Part shown: piece after piece, positions 31,482 to 44,629 of the stretch
Layout: each line of letters starts with the position of its first letter
Numbering within the stretch: the stretch's first letter is position 1
Assembly: GCA_963965975.1 (NCBI GenBank)
Contig: OZ014411.1
Span: 24,721,249-24,785,248 of the forward strand
Length of the DNA stretch: 64,000 bases
Source of the DNA: Xestospongia bergquistia
Lineage: Eukaryota > Porifera > Demospongiae > Haplosclerida > Petrosiidae
Direction of reading: 5' to 3'
Made by a program: the position numbers and the translations under genes
The notes under the pieces: model-generated
What the model was told of the DNA's origin: nothing
Seen by the model: only the letters and a program-made list of their open reading frames with translations
The model's database searches: none

Positions 31482-33170
31482 TTAATACATTTCAATATAT
31501 TCCACTTCTTTTATAGCATCTTTTCTATTTAATGCCCTTTCCCAGTACTCCTCTATAATGACACGCTCATTAATTGTTGATGATTCATCTCTTTGTCTTT
31601 GTCTATACTGCCATGACACAAAACAATATAGTAGCAAGGAAAGTAATACCATTAAACTCTTAATAGTGTAATACAACCAGTTATGACCTAAATCACTATT
31701 TAAGGCAATATCTAATGATACATACTTTATACTCATTTGACTATATAATATTCCAATTAATAGACCTTGCATATGATAAGGTGCCTGTGCAATGATGAAT
31801 TCATAAATAGTTAAGAACAAAAAACCAGATATTCCATTAAGAAATTGAGGTAGAATTAACAACTCGTGTGGTAAAGGCTGTTCTATTTCCAAAAATACAC
31901 AGAATATGACCTGCAATAGTGAAGAAATACTGGATAAAAAGAGACCTAGACCAATACGCTTCAGCATTTTTGGTAACTTGTGAGAACAAAATGGAAAAAT
32001 TACATATTGAAGACACAGTATACCAACAACAATAATTAAAACACTTATTGAGTTAGGGAAAACTAACACTATGCTTTCCATTAAATTAAAACTGATTTTA
32101 GTATCATTTGTATCAATTGTCATATTGAATAATTTAATATACTCACGAGCTATTCCTGCTGTAGACTCATTGAAGTGATAACCAAATAAAGACAACAAGA
32201 TAAGTAAAATGTTTTTAAAACTCCTCACATCTTCTACTTGATCAGTTGTAAATGGTCCTCCATATCTCTCTTTAACTCTGTCTAACATTCCTGGAGGAGC
32301 TTCTCCATAAGTGAAAGCACTGCGTTGTAAAGGTCTCTTGTATTTAATAGAATATTTGAAGATGTTATAAATCTGTTTAGCAGGATTAACTGTAGGTGGT
32401 GGCTCAATTACAATATGTTGTTTTATAAAACAAAGCATAAGAAGACCAGCTACAGTTGTTAATATTGCAAAGATGTATAGAACTAATGTTATTAGTGTTA
32501 TATGGACTGACTGTCCTAAAGTTATCATTATTATATAAATTAGAAGTATAAACAATGATGGTAGATAAATTGTAAGTTTCTGCCAATAAATGTAATATCT
32601 TAATTGAATTGATGAAGCAAACAGTAATTGGTCAGTACCAAGTTGAATAATGTTTGATTGAAACAAAGCAAATCCAAAGTAAACAGGCAAATAAAAAACA
32701 TAGCTTAATAAAAGTAGTGTGATACCACTATTACTATGATAATAAAAGTTAACAAGAAGTTTGATAAAAATAAATATTGCAGTGCCAATTGCTATAAGAA
32801 TAGTTCCAACAAGCACTACTCGATATCGAATGAACCTATCACCAAGAAGAGCCAGAAATGGATAGAGAAGAAAATAACAAGATATTAGTGTATTTCTAAT
32901 ATCTTTATCCACAATATAAAGAGTATTAAACCTCGTGATGATAGATATGGATAGAGGTATGTACATCAAAAAATTAAGTGTTAATATCAAATAACTACCT
33001 TTAGAAAGAGTAAAAGTCTTGTCACAATAATTCCTGAATCTTTGCGTTGTCCTTGGTCTACGAGCTGAACTGATGTCTAGTGATAAATTGCTTTCAGTGT
33101 CTTCTTCACGAGATGAGAAACTGGAAGGTCTACAACCAGACATAAGTGGTGAAGAATTTGCCATCTTCAA
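31482..33170 (-). CDS. SLC15-like POT transporter, 562 aa (POT D)
   Basis: Intronless POT/SLC15 family frame, colinear with POT B. It keeps LGTDQLLFASSIQLRYYIYW, RSAFTYGEAPPGMLDRVKER, YGGPFTTDQVEDVRSF and IIAQAPYHMQGLLIGILYS, with about twelve hydrophobic segments and a 50-residue hydrophilic N-terminus. Compared with B it is more diverged in the first loop (STRFNTLYIVDKD-type region and the FYYHSNSGITLLLLSY stretch), while the middle and C-terminal halves are nearly unchanged. That mosaic suggests gene conversion of the 3' half among copies. The tail ends NRKDAIKEVEYIEMY. The gene in unit 4 (POT G) encodes an identical protein. Position in the unit: after the SRCR remnant and before the POT fragment. 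Confidence 0.85.
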   Translation of the reverse strand: MKMANSSPLMSGCRPSSFSSREEDTESNLSLDISSARRPRTTQRFRNYCDKTFTLSKGSYLILTLNFLMYIPLSISIITRFNTLYIVDKDIRNTLISCYFLLYPFLALLGDRFIRYRVVLVGTILIAIGTAIFIFIKLLVNFYYHSNSGITLLLLSYVFYLPVYFGFALFQSNIIQLGTDQLLFASSIQLRYYIYWQKLTIYLPSLFILLIYIIMITLGQSVHITLITLVLYIFAILTTVAGLLMLCFIKQHIVIEPPPTVNPAKQIYNIFKYSIKYKRPLQRSAFTYGEAPPGMLDRVKERYGGPFTTDQVEDVRSFKNILLILLSLFGYHFNESTAGIAREYIKLFNMTIDTNDTKISFNLMESIVLVFPNSISVLIIVVGILCLQYVIFPFCSHKLPKMLKRIGLGLFLSSISSLLQVIFCVFLEIEQPLPHELLILPQFLNGISGFLFLTIYEFIIAQAPYHMQGLLIGILYSQMSIKYVSLDIALNSDLGHNWLYYTIKSLMVLLSLLLYCFVSWQYRQRQRDESSTINERVIIEEYWERALNRKDAIKEVEYIEMY

Positions 33171-33315
33171 TAATCAATTTTGGGTGAGCCCAACACTCCG
33201 TCGGGGAATATCAAAAACGTGTACTGAAGTGGATCGTGGGCTGGACTATATATCAACTACAAATCACACAATGAAAGTTATTATTTCTACAGATTATTGC
33301 TATCTATGTTGCAAA

Positions 33316-33325
33316 CACGTGGTCA
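33316..33325. promoter_or_regulatory. CACGTGGTCA motif upstream of POT D
   Basis: It lies 146 bp upstream of the POT D start, in the same position as in POT B (before its transposon insertion) and POT G. It contains a perfect E-box (CACGTG). Conservation between D and G is uninformative because the duplication is recent; the match to POT B and to the UBL hairpin is the real support. Confidence 0.35.
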
Positions 33326-33785
33326 CGGCTGACAGTAGAACCTTCTTTCGTATTTTTTTCACTTCAAATTTCACACAACATTCTACCATATCTTACTGAA
33401 GTACACAAGGAGTACCTTAAGTTACTTACTGTTGTCATAGTTTATAAGCTCTTGTTATTTTAATCAACAAACATGAAACATCTTGTGATGGTTAATAATT
33501 AATAAACATATCAATAAATTATATGAACAGTTTAGGCAAATATATTGGGATGATTTAAAAACATCTTTTAAGAACGATGACATTTTATTAAGGCGTGGTT
33601 CCATCATCATGAGAGAGTCCAGTCCATGGTCCACATTTTACTATGTATTCTTTGATGTTTCACATATTGTCATATTAATGACAATTGGACAATCACTTTC
33701 ATAAGCAATTATCAGATCATTGACCTATTTACAGTGACAGACAGAAGAGTTATAGGTATTTTAGAAGAAACAAGGTACATAGCTG

Positions 33786-35028
33786 TTAATGTATTTCACC
33801 ATATTCCTCTTCTTTTCTATTTAATGTCTCTTTTCAGTACTTTTCTATAATTACACACTCGTTAATTGTTGAGATACATCTCTTTGCCTTTGCTATACTG
33901 CCATGACACACAACAATATAGTATCAAGAAAAGTAATACTATTAAACTAATAATAGTGTAATACAACCAGTTATGACTAGGCATGGGACCAAGTACACTT
34001 GAAAGGACTTAAGTAAAGTACAAGTACTTTCAAAAATTTTTAATTACAAGTACAAGTACAAGCTCCAATAATGAAGATGTACTTAATTACAAGTACAGGT
34101 ACAAATGCTTCAACTGATAGGTATAATGAATTAAGAAGAGCTTGGTAGTCTTTGCTGCTTAGATACTGTTCGAACAATCATATGTCAAAAAGTATTATAA
34201 TTATAGTACATTATTGCATCTTATAAGCATCAACTGTTTAAATCTATCATTGTTCAGTCTCGGTTTTTCCCCGCAATGCTGAACAGTGTCTCCAATGGTG
34301 AAGATGAAGAAGGTACTCCAAGAACTTCTTTGGCAAGCTTTGCAGGAGATGGATACTTTCTATGATTCTCTTTCTAATACTTGGCTGGATTTGTGTCCAT
34401 GGAAACACAAGGAGCTACTATTTGTGTTTGAATGACTCTGGAAAGGAATGGTTTCAACCTCAGACTCAGGCATGAAGATAAATAAGGTTTTGTTCTTCTT
34501 TGAAGATGGTTCCAAACTTTCTTCAACATGAACTGAGTGGGGTTAACTTTGTCACTTTGATGAATAAGATTTAAAGGACTTAAATGTACTTGAAAGTACT
34601 TACAAGTATTTAAGTACTTGCAAGTACATACCTGAATACAAGTGCAAGTACTGTGTAGAAATGAAGGAAGGACTTAAGTATAAGTACAAGTACTTTCATA
34701 ACTGTACTTATAGTGTTTAAGTACAAGTACTAACGTAGTTGGCCCCATGCTTGGTTATGACCCAATTCACTATTTACTGCAATGTTTAATGATACATACT
34801 TTATACTCAATTGACTATATAATTTTTCCAATTAATAGACCTTGCATATGATAAGGTGCCTGTGCAATGATGAATTCATAAATAGTTAAAATAAAAAATC
34901 AGAAATTCTATTAAGAATTTGAGGCAGAATTAACAACTCGTATGGTAAAGGCTCTCTATTTTAAAAAATACACAGAATATGACCTGCAATAGTTAAGAAA
35001 TACTGGCTAAAAAGGGACTTAGACCAAT
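33786..35028 (-). pseudogene. POT 3' fragment with hAT-type element, unit 2
   Basis: Same structure as 21,101-22,343, offset by 12,685 bp, with only a few substitutions. It contains the transposon copy at 33,978-34,753 in the same target site. It cannot encode a transporter. Confidence 0.85.
33978..34753. mobile_element. hAT-derived nonautonomous element, unit 2 copy
   Basis: A 776-bp copy with the GTTATGAC target duplication on both sides, identical in layout to the unit 1 copy, so it was carried along by the duplication of the host segment. Confidence 0.85.
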
Positions 35029-36031
35029 ATGTATGCTACCAAGATATTGCTCAATAAACAAAGCAAAAAACCAGTAATATTTAGCAGAGGTATGCTAGTT
35101 GAAAACATATATACATATATATATGTGTGTGTGTGTGTGTGTATGTATGTAGCAAAATGGTGTATAGAATTTTGCCAGACTTTTCTACCAAAGTACTATA
35201 GAGTATATAATTGGTCATTATAATGCTAGAAAACTCTTGTTAAAATTACTAAGATAACCCAAAGATATGTGTATAGATATATAGCAATGAATTAGAAGTA
35301 ATATTAATGTATGTTGACATAGAGAACAATAAAAGTTGTTGTACATGTATCCTGTAAAACAAACTACTAGAATGGGAAATAGTTTCAACAAATATTAAAT
35401 GTCATTTTAACAATGGATAGCAATAGATTATTGCTGTTGTGACTTTTAAAATTATTAAGATAATATTGTCTAACAGAAAATAGGGAATTTATATACAGAG
35501 TACTTTAGAAAAGGTACCTTATATAGAGGGAAGGTAAATGGTCAAGAGCCATGGCCTATATAAAGGGAGGTAATATGTTCTTTAATTAATATAAATAGAT
35601 ACTCATTTATTCAATAACTGTCTCCTATATATTTTCATATAACACAATAATAAAATAATTTTACTCTTGATAGTTTATTTGCAGCTAGCTACAACCATAT
35701 CTGTGTTATAAAAATTGTTGCTTTTAGCTAAATAAACTATAAAGAGATGTAAGATAACAGCTAGTACAATAACAATAATAAACATTGTCTTTACAGTTTT
35801 ATTACATATATGCTGCTTGTTATTTTGTTAGCTATACTTTCATTGTGTGTATTATTGATTAATTGTAATTATTACTTTTTACGAAAATTGTAGTTAACAA
35901 AACAATAGATATACAAAAGGAGACAAACAATAAATTTGTTTACATAAAGTTTCTATATTAGTACAATAAAATTGTATACAATTACATGTGTGTTTAATGT
36001 GGTATTTTGGAAGCAAAAAAGTACATAGTTG
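35029..36031. other. Intergenic DNA with microsatellite, unit 2
   Basis: (TA)n(TG)n microsatellite at 35,106-35,150, then AT-rich sequence shared with unit 1 apart from small indels near 35,660 and 35,800. No gene is seen. Confidence 0.6.
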
Positions 36032-37708
36032 TTAATACATTTCAATATATTCTACTTCTTTTATCTCTTCTTTTCTATTTAATGTCCTCTCCCAGTACTC
36101 TTCTATAATGACATGCTCATTAATTGTTGATGATTCATCTCTTTGTCTTTGCCTATACTGCCATGACACAAAACAATATAGTAGCAAGGAAAGTAACACT
36201 ATTAAACTCTAAATAGTATAATACAACCAGTCATGACCCAATTCACTACTTAAGGCAATGGTTAATGATACAAATTTTATACTCAATTGACTATATAATA
36301 TTCCAATTAATAGACCTTGCATATGATAAGGTGCCTGTGCAATGATGAATTCAAAAATAGTTAAGAACAAAAAAACAGATATTCCATTAAGGATTTGAGG
36401 TAGAATTAACAACTCGTATGGTAAAGGCTGTTCTATTTCCAAAAATACACAGAATATGACCTGCAATAGTGAAGAAATACTGGATAAAAAGAGACTTAGA
36501 CCAACACGCTTCAGCATTTTTGGTAACTTGTGAGAACAAAATGGAAAAATTACAAATTGAAGACACAGTATACCAACAACAATAATCAAAACACTTATTG
36601 AGGTAGGGAAAACTAACACTATACTTTCCATTAAATTAAGACTGATCTTAGTAGCATTTGTATCAATTGTCATATTGAATACTTTAATATACTCACGAGC
36701 TATTCCTGCTGTAGAGTCATTGAAGTTATAACCAACTAAAGACAACAAGATAAGTAAAATGTTTTTAAAACTCCTCACATCTTCCACTTGATCAGTTGTA
36801 AATGGTCCTCCATATCTCTCTTTAGCTCGGTCTAACATTCCTGGAGGAGCTTCTCCATAAGTGAAAGCACTGCGTTGTAAAGGTCTCTTGTATTTAATAG
36901 CATATTTGAAGATGTTATAAATCTGTTTGGCAGGATTAACTGTAGGTGGTGGCTCAATTACAATATGTTGTTTTATAAAACAAAGCATAAGAAAACCAGC
37001 TACAGTTGTTAATATTGCAAAGATGTTTAGAACTAATGTTATTATTGTTATATCTACTAACTGTCCTAAAGTTATCATAATTATCATAATGAGAGCACCA
37101 ATAAATGATGGTAGATAGATTGTAAGGTTATGCCAATAAATGTAATATCTTAATTGAATTGATGAAGCAAACAGTAATTGGTCAGTACCAAGTTGAATAA
37201 TGTTTGATTGAAACAAAGCCAATCCAAAGTAAACAGGCAAGTAAGAGGCATATAAAAGTAGTGTCATATCACTATTATTATGATAATAAACAAGAGGCCA
37301 AATAATGGTATTTATTGCAGTACCAATTGCTATAAGAATAGTTCCAACATGCACTACTCGATATCGAATAAACTTATCACCAAGAAGAGCCAGAAATGGA
37401 TAGAGAAGAAAATAACAAAATATTGGTGTAGTTTTAATATCTGCATCCTTGGCATAAAGAATATTAAATATCATTGTGTGAGGCATCAATAGAGATATGA
37501 ACATCAAGAAATTAAATGTTAAAATCAAATAACTACCTTTAGAAAGACTAAAAGTCTTGTCACAATATTTCCTGAATCTTTGCATTCTCATTGGTCTTCG
37601 AACTGAACTGATGTCTAGTGATAAATTGCTTTCACTGTCCCCTTCACGAGATGAGAAACTGGAAGGTCTACAACCAGAGATAAGTGGTAAAGAATTTGCC
37701 ATCTTCAA
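36032..37708 (-). pseudogene. SLC15-like POT transporter with internal stop (POT E)
   Basis: Same architecture as POT C: 499 open codons, then TAG at 36,209-36,211 in place of the Lys codon, then 58 in-frame codons of the normal tail. It differs from C at two residues (Asp for Val in the first loop at LYAKDADIK, and Val for Ile in QHIVIEPPP). The visible part of POT H is identical. Upstream signatures for the family are intact. Because the frame elsewhere has no further damage, either the stop is tolerated or the duplication is very recent. Confidence 0.8.
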
Positions 37709-38330
37709 TATTTAATTGTGAGTGAGTCAAACACACGTCGGGGAATATCTAATATCTGGACCGCGCATAGAACTGGATCGTGGGCTGGACAATTAGCTAC
37801 AAAGAATCACACAATGAAAATTAGTATTTCAACAGTATCTATATTGCAGACGCGTGACCATGACTGACAGTAGAACCTTATTTCGTATTTTTTTCACTTC
37901 AAATTTCACACAACATTCTATCATATCTTACTGAAGTACATAAGATAAAGTAGTTATAATGTAGCTTACTATTGTCATAGTTTATGAATAAAAATTCTTT
38001 CAAGTATTTAGTCATTTAATCCTGTATGAGTAGCAGCTAGTATCAGTTCTATAAGCGTTTGTTCATTCTTAGTTAGCTATAGATACATGCTATTTTAAGA
38101 TTCACTGTATAGCAGTACATTTAAGACGTGATATACACTTATTAATAAGTGTATATATCTAATCTAAAAATTAAGTGAACCATAGGAATGATTTATCATT
38201 AAAATGTCAGCATTTCTGGTCATGGTCAAGTTACATGCAGGAAGATCAGTCAATGTAGATTTTGCCATATATTGATTGATGTATACTATTCACTCTATGT
38301 CTTCTAACTCATTAGTACTGTTGCTATTAA
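37709..38330. other. POT E upstream region
   Basis: Near-copy of 25,024-25,651 with a short deletion near 37,943 (AGGAGTACCT block missing). It keeps the GACGCGTGACCATG word near 37,848 and the ATACACTTATTAATAAGTGTAT inverted pair. No gene is seen. Confidence 0.5.
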
Positions 38331-38519
38331 TCAAATCACTACTTTCCACAGTGACAATATTGTTAAAACCAACTTCGGTAATAAAGATGATACTGAAGAA
38401 GTTTTGTTGATGGTAAACGAACTACAGACTCGTTTAATTTGTTCAATATTATCAGCTCCCGTATATGTTGCCTGAACATTAACACCAGTACTACTGGCTG
38501 CCATTGTATTATCTGACAA
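38331..38519 (-). other. Coding-like stretch open on both strands, unit 2
   Basis: Base-for-base copy of 25,652-25,840, with the same competing frames on both strands. Not recognised. Confidence 0.3.
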
Positions 38520-40782
38520 GTTATCTCACAGTGATACTATAGTGTTACTGTCACTGACCAGAATAATAATCAACAAGTAATCTTTAATATTGATAACAGA
38601 CTAGAGGAATAAATTAGTAACAGACTGTAGGAGTGGACCTCATAGTAACAATAGTTGCTTTAATTAAGATAGTAATTCAAATTTACATTATCGCTATTTT
38701 AAACATACCCTCTTAGCTCTTGACTCCTCCTCCAATGATGAAATACTTAATAGGTGTTTAGGTCAATTACACTCCTTTATATTTGTGTTCCACAGCTACC
38801 TACCTCATCTTGTCCTCATCATGATGCTATGCAATACAGAAAGTACAATAATGTCTCTAACAATGATAGTGTCATTGTTGTACTTTCTCCTACTACTACC
38901 ACTACTATCACTGGAGCTACAGGGAAAATTTCAAATTACATAGTACGAAACATTATGATTTGCATGGTTATATTAATCAATAAAAGTGTTTGCTGAGGAG
39001 GTATAGATACAGTTATGATGTTGCACAGTCCAACTAATAAAGTTATCTTGTTATGTACTAATATGTTTCTGTATTAATTAATAGAATTTGAAATGTTCTT
39101 TCTTCATATATTCATCATGTTTAATTTATACGAGTTAGACAACTACACTCAGATGATATAAGATCCATTTATAATATTATTACATTTCTACTAAATAATC
39201 ACTATTGCCATATTGAAAAATTATATAGGGAATGGAGAAAATGGAGGTCACCTACTAGTACTGATAAGAGTACAGACATCAAATTCTACTTTGTAATTTC
39301 ATATTCTGGTTTGAAGTTTTCCAAAAATATTTTTGTATCCATCGATGGAATATTTAACAACTAAAATCCTATACCCCAACCATAACTGGAAACATGTCAC
39401 TCCTTACTTACTGTCAATGAATACTGATTGCAGCATATTATGCTGCAATCAGTATTCATTGACAGAAAGTAGACTTTAAATTTGCTTCCTACCCCCTGAA
39501 TAGTAATTTGTATTAATGTTTTATGGCACATAGGCATATATAGCAGGTATAGTACAGTTATTAGTCTTTTGTTTACATTTATTTAGAAGATTTAAATTTA
39601 CAATAAAGGAAAAGCAAATACACTATAACCAAAGCAGAAGAAAAGCCAACTATCTATATAAAACAAAAGTATATGGTTCAAAACTGTGAAAAATAAAAAC
39701 TCAAGGTACTAGCAAAAAGCGAATGCTGTAGGAAAAACATCACCAAATTTTACTTCTACTAATCAGTGAGTTACATTAACAACATTCCAGAAAAAAAATA
39801 TAGTTTGGCACCCTACCCATGCATGTATATCAGTAGTTCCTGCTGTCAGGTTCATGGGACTGTAGTAACACTGATTATACACAAAAGACACAAAGATGAT
39901 TAGGGGGATAAAGGAGCTATACTGCTAGATCATGGGTTAATGAGATCCTATTAGATAAAAATAGAGTCTACATCTGATGAGGAATATTATCTTTTCACCA
40001 TGTGCCTCATTTATAATATTCCATAACAAATTTGCTACAAATAATGCCTTTTACTCTCTTTTCCAGTAATGTTTCTATACTGTACCTTTTTAAATAATAT
40101 GATGTATATAAGGCATGAACACAGGATGATTATAACCACAATTACACCTTGATGTTGTAAATGGTGATACACATAAATATGAACACATTCAGTTTGAATG
40201 ATAACATTTTATTATGTACATATATTGTAATGACTACACTCTTATAGACTTTAATATCTTCTTTAACGTTATAATAAGATAGAAATTTTTCATATACAGA
40301 TAGTTCTTTACACTTAACAATAATAAACCTCTTGAAATTATCGACTACACAAACTTGGTTTACTGTATATACTATATTCATAGCAGTACAGGAAATCTAC
40401 TAGAACTATATAACTTGATTGAGTAGCACCATTATATACCAAAACAAATTTGTCGATGAATTCAAAGTAGATCTCCAATAAAGTGTATTATTCAAGTCAT
40501 ATTGTTATATTGGTGAAAGAAGTTAGGTTTATTTTATGGAGTCTCACAAACAGTGCATGCTGACAAAATCATTACCATAATTGTATTACTTCATTTATAA
40601 TATAGAGATTCTAGAAACACTCCAAATTCTATTAAGATATAACCAAACAACTGTAAATAAAGATTAATAGAACTACAATTATAATACAAAAAAAAGTTGC
40701 ATGAATCAAAACTTGAAGACTAAACTTGATCTTAAGAATGGTTAAAAGGAAAGAAAATCCTAAGCTTGTCCTTGTCCATCAT
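38520..40782. other. Unit 2 intergenic region to the UBL fragment
   Basis: Near-copy of 25,841-28,080, including the short open frames, the palindrome and the UBL 3' flank (40,142-40,760). Differences from unit 1 increase to the right of about 39,500. No recognisable gene. Confidence 0.5.
39411..39465. repeat. Perfect 27-bp-arm palindrome, unit 2 copy
   Basis: Same 55-bp palindrome as at 26,732-26,786, with both arms unchanged although surrounding DNA differs by several substitutions. Confidence 0.95.
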
Positions 40783-40937
40783 GTACCTGACTAGGTTTAT
40801 GGATTAATACTAATTGTACATCCATCAACAAGCCATGCAATAGAGGCAATGTTTTTATCCTTATGGCCAGAATACAAATGTGCTATTCCAGGACTTTATG
40901 AAGAGGAAGAAACCTCATAAAGTGCTGAGTAACTAAA
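40783..40937 (-). pseudogene. UBL gene 3'-end fragment, unit 2
   Basis: Matches the last 50 or so codons of the UBL gene at 43,671-43,815 (minus strand SALYEVSSSS, then after frame damage IAWLVDGCTISI). The match stops abruptly at about 40,937, where the Gypsy fossil begins. It shows that unit 2 once had its own UBL gene. Confidence 0.75.
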
Positions 40938-40943
40938 TTTATT

Positions 40944-42930
40944 TTTCCCTTCACATGGAAAAGAATCTGCCATACAAGTAATTGTGAAATTTCTTAGTAC
41001 CAAACATTATTGCAAGTCCCTCTTTCTCTAACTGAGAGTATTTCCTTTCTGTTGTCAATGGTGTTCGAGATGCATATGCTATTGGCCTGTCAGTACCATC
41101 CTCCATGGTATGAGATAACACAGTGCCAATGTCATAAGGCAAAGCATTGCATGTCAAAACAATTCGCTTAGAAGGGTCATAATGTACTAATAAGGAATAA
41201 AATTGTAGGGCTTCTTTAGCAATTTGAAATGCCTTGTCCTGGTCCTTACTCCACGACCATTGACGGTTCTTATGTAAAAGGTTATATAAGGGAGCCAGCT
41301 TTGCAGATATGTTTGGCAGAAAACGTCTATAATAGTTAAAAAACAATCATAATTCAGTGACATTTTGAGGCTTAGGAGCCTCCTCGATTGCTTTTACCTT
41401 TTCTTCGGTTGGGTGTAAGCCATCTGTATCAATTATGTGACCTAAACACTTAATCTTAGATTGCAGGAAGTAACACTCCAAATGGCAACCTGGTGTATTG
41501 AAACAATCTCTTTGATGTATTGATAGTTACAAAATCTAATTTTGAGAAGTGTTTTCCTCCTGAAAGAGTGGCAAAAGGCTCTTCTACTCTTGGTAAGGGA
41601 TAGAACTCTACTTGAGAGACTTGATTAATTGTAATCTCCACAAATTCTCACTGACCCATCCTGTTTTACTACAGACACTATGGGTGCAGCCCACCTTGAA
41701 AACTGAACAGGAGAAATAATACCCAAACTCTGTAATCTGTCAAGTTCTGCTTCCACTTTCTCTTTAAACACAAATGGCACAAACCTAGGCTTATGAAATA
41801 TAGGGTTGGTGTCATCTACTAATAAATGAGCTTTGACACCTTGCAGAAACCCAGTTTCCCCCTAAAAACAACTGAATGCTTTTTTAAGAGTTCCTCAAGT
41901 GGGTGTTGGTTAGTTAGACTGTGAACTTCCCAGAAATTTACTTTAATCTTATTGAGCCAGTTTCTTCTCATAAGGTTAGCCCCAGTCCCGTCCCTTTTAC
42001 CACAAGGACAGGTAGGACCTCCTCCTGACCCATGCATTCTAATTTTACCCAGTACTGGTATTGACTCACCAATATAGGAATTGAAAACCTCTATTTTAAT
42101 TTCTTGCATTTGTGACAGTCTTGATCCTTGAAGTGACAGACTGAGGCTAAATGACGTCCTCCACACCTATTGCAGGTAATATTAACAGTAGGAGTTTTTC
42201 CCTGGTACTTGTGACAAGAATTGTAGTGAACAGGTACAGTGTTAGTTGCTACAATTTCAAGCGATCCTTTCTCAGCTGCCTCGAGTGATTTAGCTAGATG
42301 TAATACTTTTTCATATGTAAGATCCTTCTCAGCCAACAACCTACGCTGGATACTCTAGTGATTAACTCCACATACGAGTTGATCTCGTAGCATATCTTGT
42401 AGTGAGTCTTTATAGTCATAATATTCAGCTATCTGACACAGAGCTGCTACATACGTCACAACAGACTCATCTGCTTCTCTTACACAAGCTTGAACAATAA
42501 TAGATGGTTTGGGGTCAGGAATAGGGGGGCATGGCCCAACCAAATACATAATCATTTTATTTTATGCAACACACAAAATAATGATGTACAGCATATATGC
42601 ATGTGTCAAACAGTAAATAATGATGCCCCCCCTCCCCCCCCCCCCCCCAATATAAAATTCATTCCTACACCCATTATAATTGTCTTTCACTATGTCATCG
42701 TATGACTTGGTTTCAAGTGCCTGAGCGTCAAGTAGACTTCTTATTAGCTTGAAGGTCTGATGCCCACAAATGGAGAGCAATATGGAGCGTTTCTTGTCAT
42801 CTCCTTCTACGTCATTTGCGACAAAGTAGAATCCCAGTCTCTCTACGGAATGTGACCAACTTTCTTTGGACGAATCAAATGGAGCTAGAGTGTCGTGTCC
42901 AGCCATGTACCCTCGTCGCCAATATGTCGT
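40944..42930 (-). mobile_element. Ty3/Gypsy-type LTR retrotransposon fossil
   Basis: Parts recognised on the minus strand, in order: a Gag-like region starting near 42,906, a CCHC zinc-knuckle segment near 42,160, reverse transcriptase pieces around 41,450-41,900, and an RNase H-type region at about 40,950-41,350. The element is broken, with several breaks, and no pair of long terminal repeats is recognised. It is a single copy in this window and lies exactly between array units 2 and 3. Its decay suggests it is older than the nearby hAT insertion. Confidence 0.85.
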
Positions 42931-43670
42931 GTCTTGGTACTTTTAGTAGAAACTGATAAATTTTATAAAAACAACCATAACACGATAACTAAACTAAACA
43001 ACGTAAACATGAATACTTAAAAATATACGTCATAGAATAATGCATTAACTACTAAATGAAATACCACAGTACTCATACAGTCTGAATGATAACATTTCAT
43101 TATGTCTTTATATTGTAATGATTACACTCCTACAGAATTTTATTATCTCTTTTGATCTTATAATAAGATAGGAATTTTTACTATACAGATAATGTTTACA
43201 CTTAATAATAATAAAACTCTTGAAATTGTTGACTAGAAAATGACTACACATAGGAACTATATAAACTGTTTGAATAGCTCCATTATATATCAAGACAAAT
43301 TTATCCATAAATTCAAAGTAGATCTTCAATAAAATTGTATTATTCAAGTCATATTATTTATATTGTTCAAAAATTTATGTTTATTCTATGGACTCTCACA
43401 AACAGTGCATGCTGACAAAATAATTAGCATAATTGTATTACTTCATTTATGAAAATTAAAGAGATTCTATAAACACGCCAAATTCTATTAAGATATAACC
43501 AAACAACTGTAAATAAAGATTAATAGAACTACAATTATAATACAATAGTTGTGGAAAAGTTGCATGAATGAAAACTTGAAGACTAAATCTTGACCTTAGG
43601 AATGTTGAAAGAACTATTGAAGGAAAGTCCTTAGCTTGTCCTATTAAAAGAGCTCCATCATATACCCTGA
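42931..43670. other. UBL 3' flank, unit 3
   Basis: From about 43,080 the sequence matches 27,510-28,060 and 40,190-40,740, the UBL downstream flank. The minus frame with FEFMDKFVLIYNGA is open here for 79 codons (43,108-43,347), but I cannot assign it. 42,931-43,080 has no match in the window and may belong to the end of the Gypsy fossil. Confidence 0.45.
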
Positions 43671-44629
43671 CTAGGTTTGTGCATAAATACTAATAGTACA
43701 TCCATCAACAAGCCATGCAATAGAGGAAACGTTTGTATCTCCACGGTCAGAATCAAAATATCCTATTCCATGACTTCTTGAAGAGGAAGAAACCTCATAA
43801 AGTGCTGAGTAATTATCACCAAAAACTTTACATGCTTCACATACTGCCACTATTTTAATTAATCTGCTCAACATCATCTCCTTTACATTGCAAATATTGA
43901 TGTATGAAGGCGGAAAAAATTTTCTTGTGAAAGTAGTTGAAGGGTGCAAATTATTGCGAGAAGCAGCCATGGACATGTCATATCTAGCCATGTATATGTC
44001 GTATCTAGAAGTTATTGACAAATTAACTCGTATACCTTCTGTTAGACAAACAAGATAGACAGTAGCTCCATCAAAGATTTCAGGATAATTACGTACAAGA
44101 AGAAGTCTGCCATCTTCATCCCAATCTTCTAGAATTGTGTCGCATACTGATAATCTTTGTTGACAAGTAGATACAGAAAGAGCATCATGTACTAATTCAC
44201 GAAGTTCGTATATTGCTGTTAAAGCTAAGTTTTGCAAATGCAGGATTTTCTTTGATCCATCAAGTTGTTGAACATATAGAGTCCATGGACCTTTCCAATC
44301 ATTTTCTGATCTTTGGTAGCTAACTTTGTCTGTAATGAATTTTTGAGAATTTGTAGCTGGTACATAGAATGATCTTTTTTCTGGGTTTGTATTAGGTGTT
44401 GGGATAGTTACCTTCTTCAAACTATAGTTAATGCCATCTTACATCCATCTGTAATGAAAGAACACTCAGTCAGTCTTACTAAGGAATCTCTTTTCATAAT
44501 AGTTCCACCAACAACTAAAATGTGGTCACAATTATTTTCCAAGCCCATTCTGCTAAATATATATTCATGTAATGTTGAAATTGTCCAAACATCTAGTTCA
44601 TTCATTGGAATTGATACAGGAACTGTTAC

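Larger units (their letters stand above)
27690..36897. repeat. Segmental duplication, copy 1 (copy 2 at 54,787-64,000)
   Basis: About 9.2 kb is repeated near-identically 27.10 kb downstream. The offset is 27,096 before about 28,380 (an 8-bp difference in a TTATTT region) and 27,103-27,104 after it. POT D and G proteins are identical, as are the visible parts of POT E and H. Only a few substitutions are seen, for example at 28,686, at 29,006 and an A-run at 30,426. The right end is set by the window edge, so the duplication may be longer. Confidence 0.95.

Noticed and set aside
44417-44440. Possible 21-bp intron in the UBL gene
   Set aside because: GTAAG...TATAG fits the splice consensus, but 21 bp is a multiple of three, so removing it does not bring the two frames together. 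It is also shorter than known introns of this kind.
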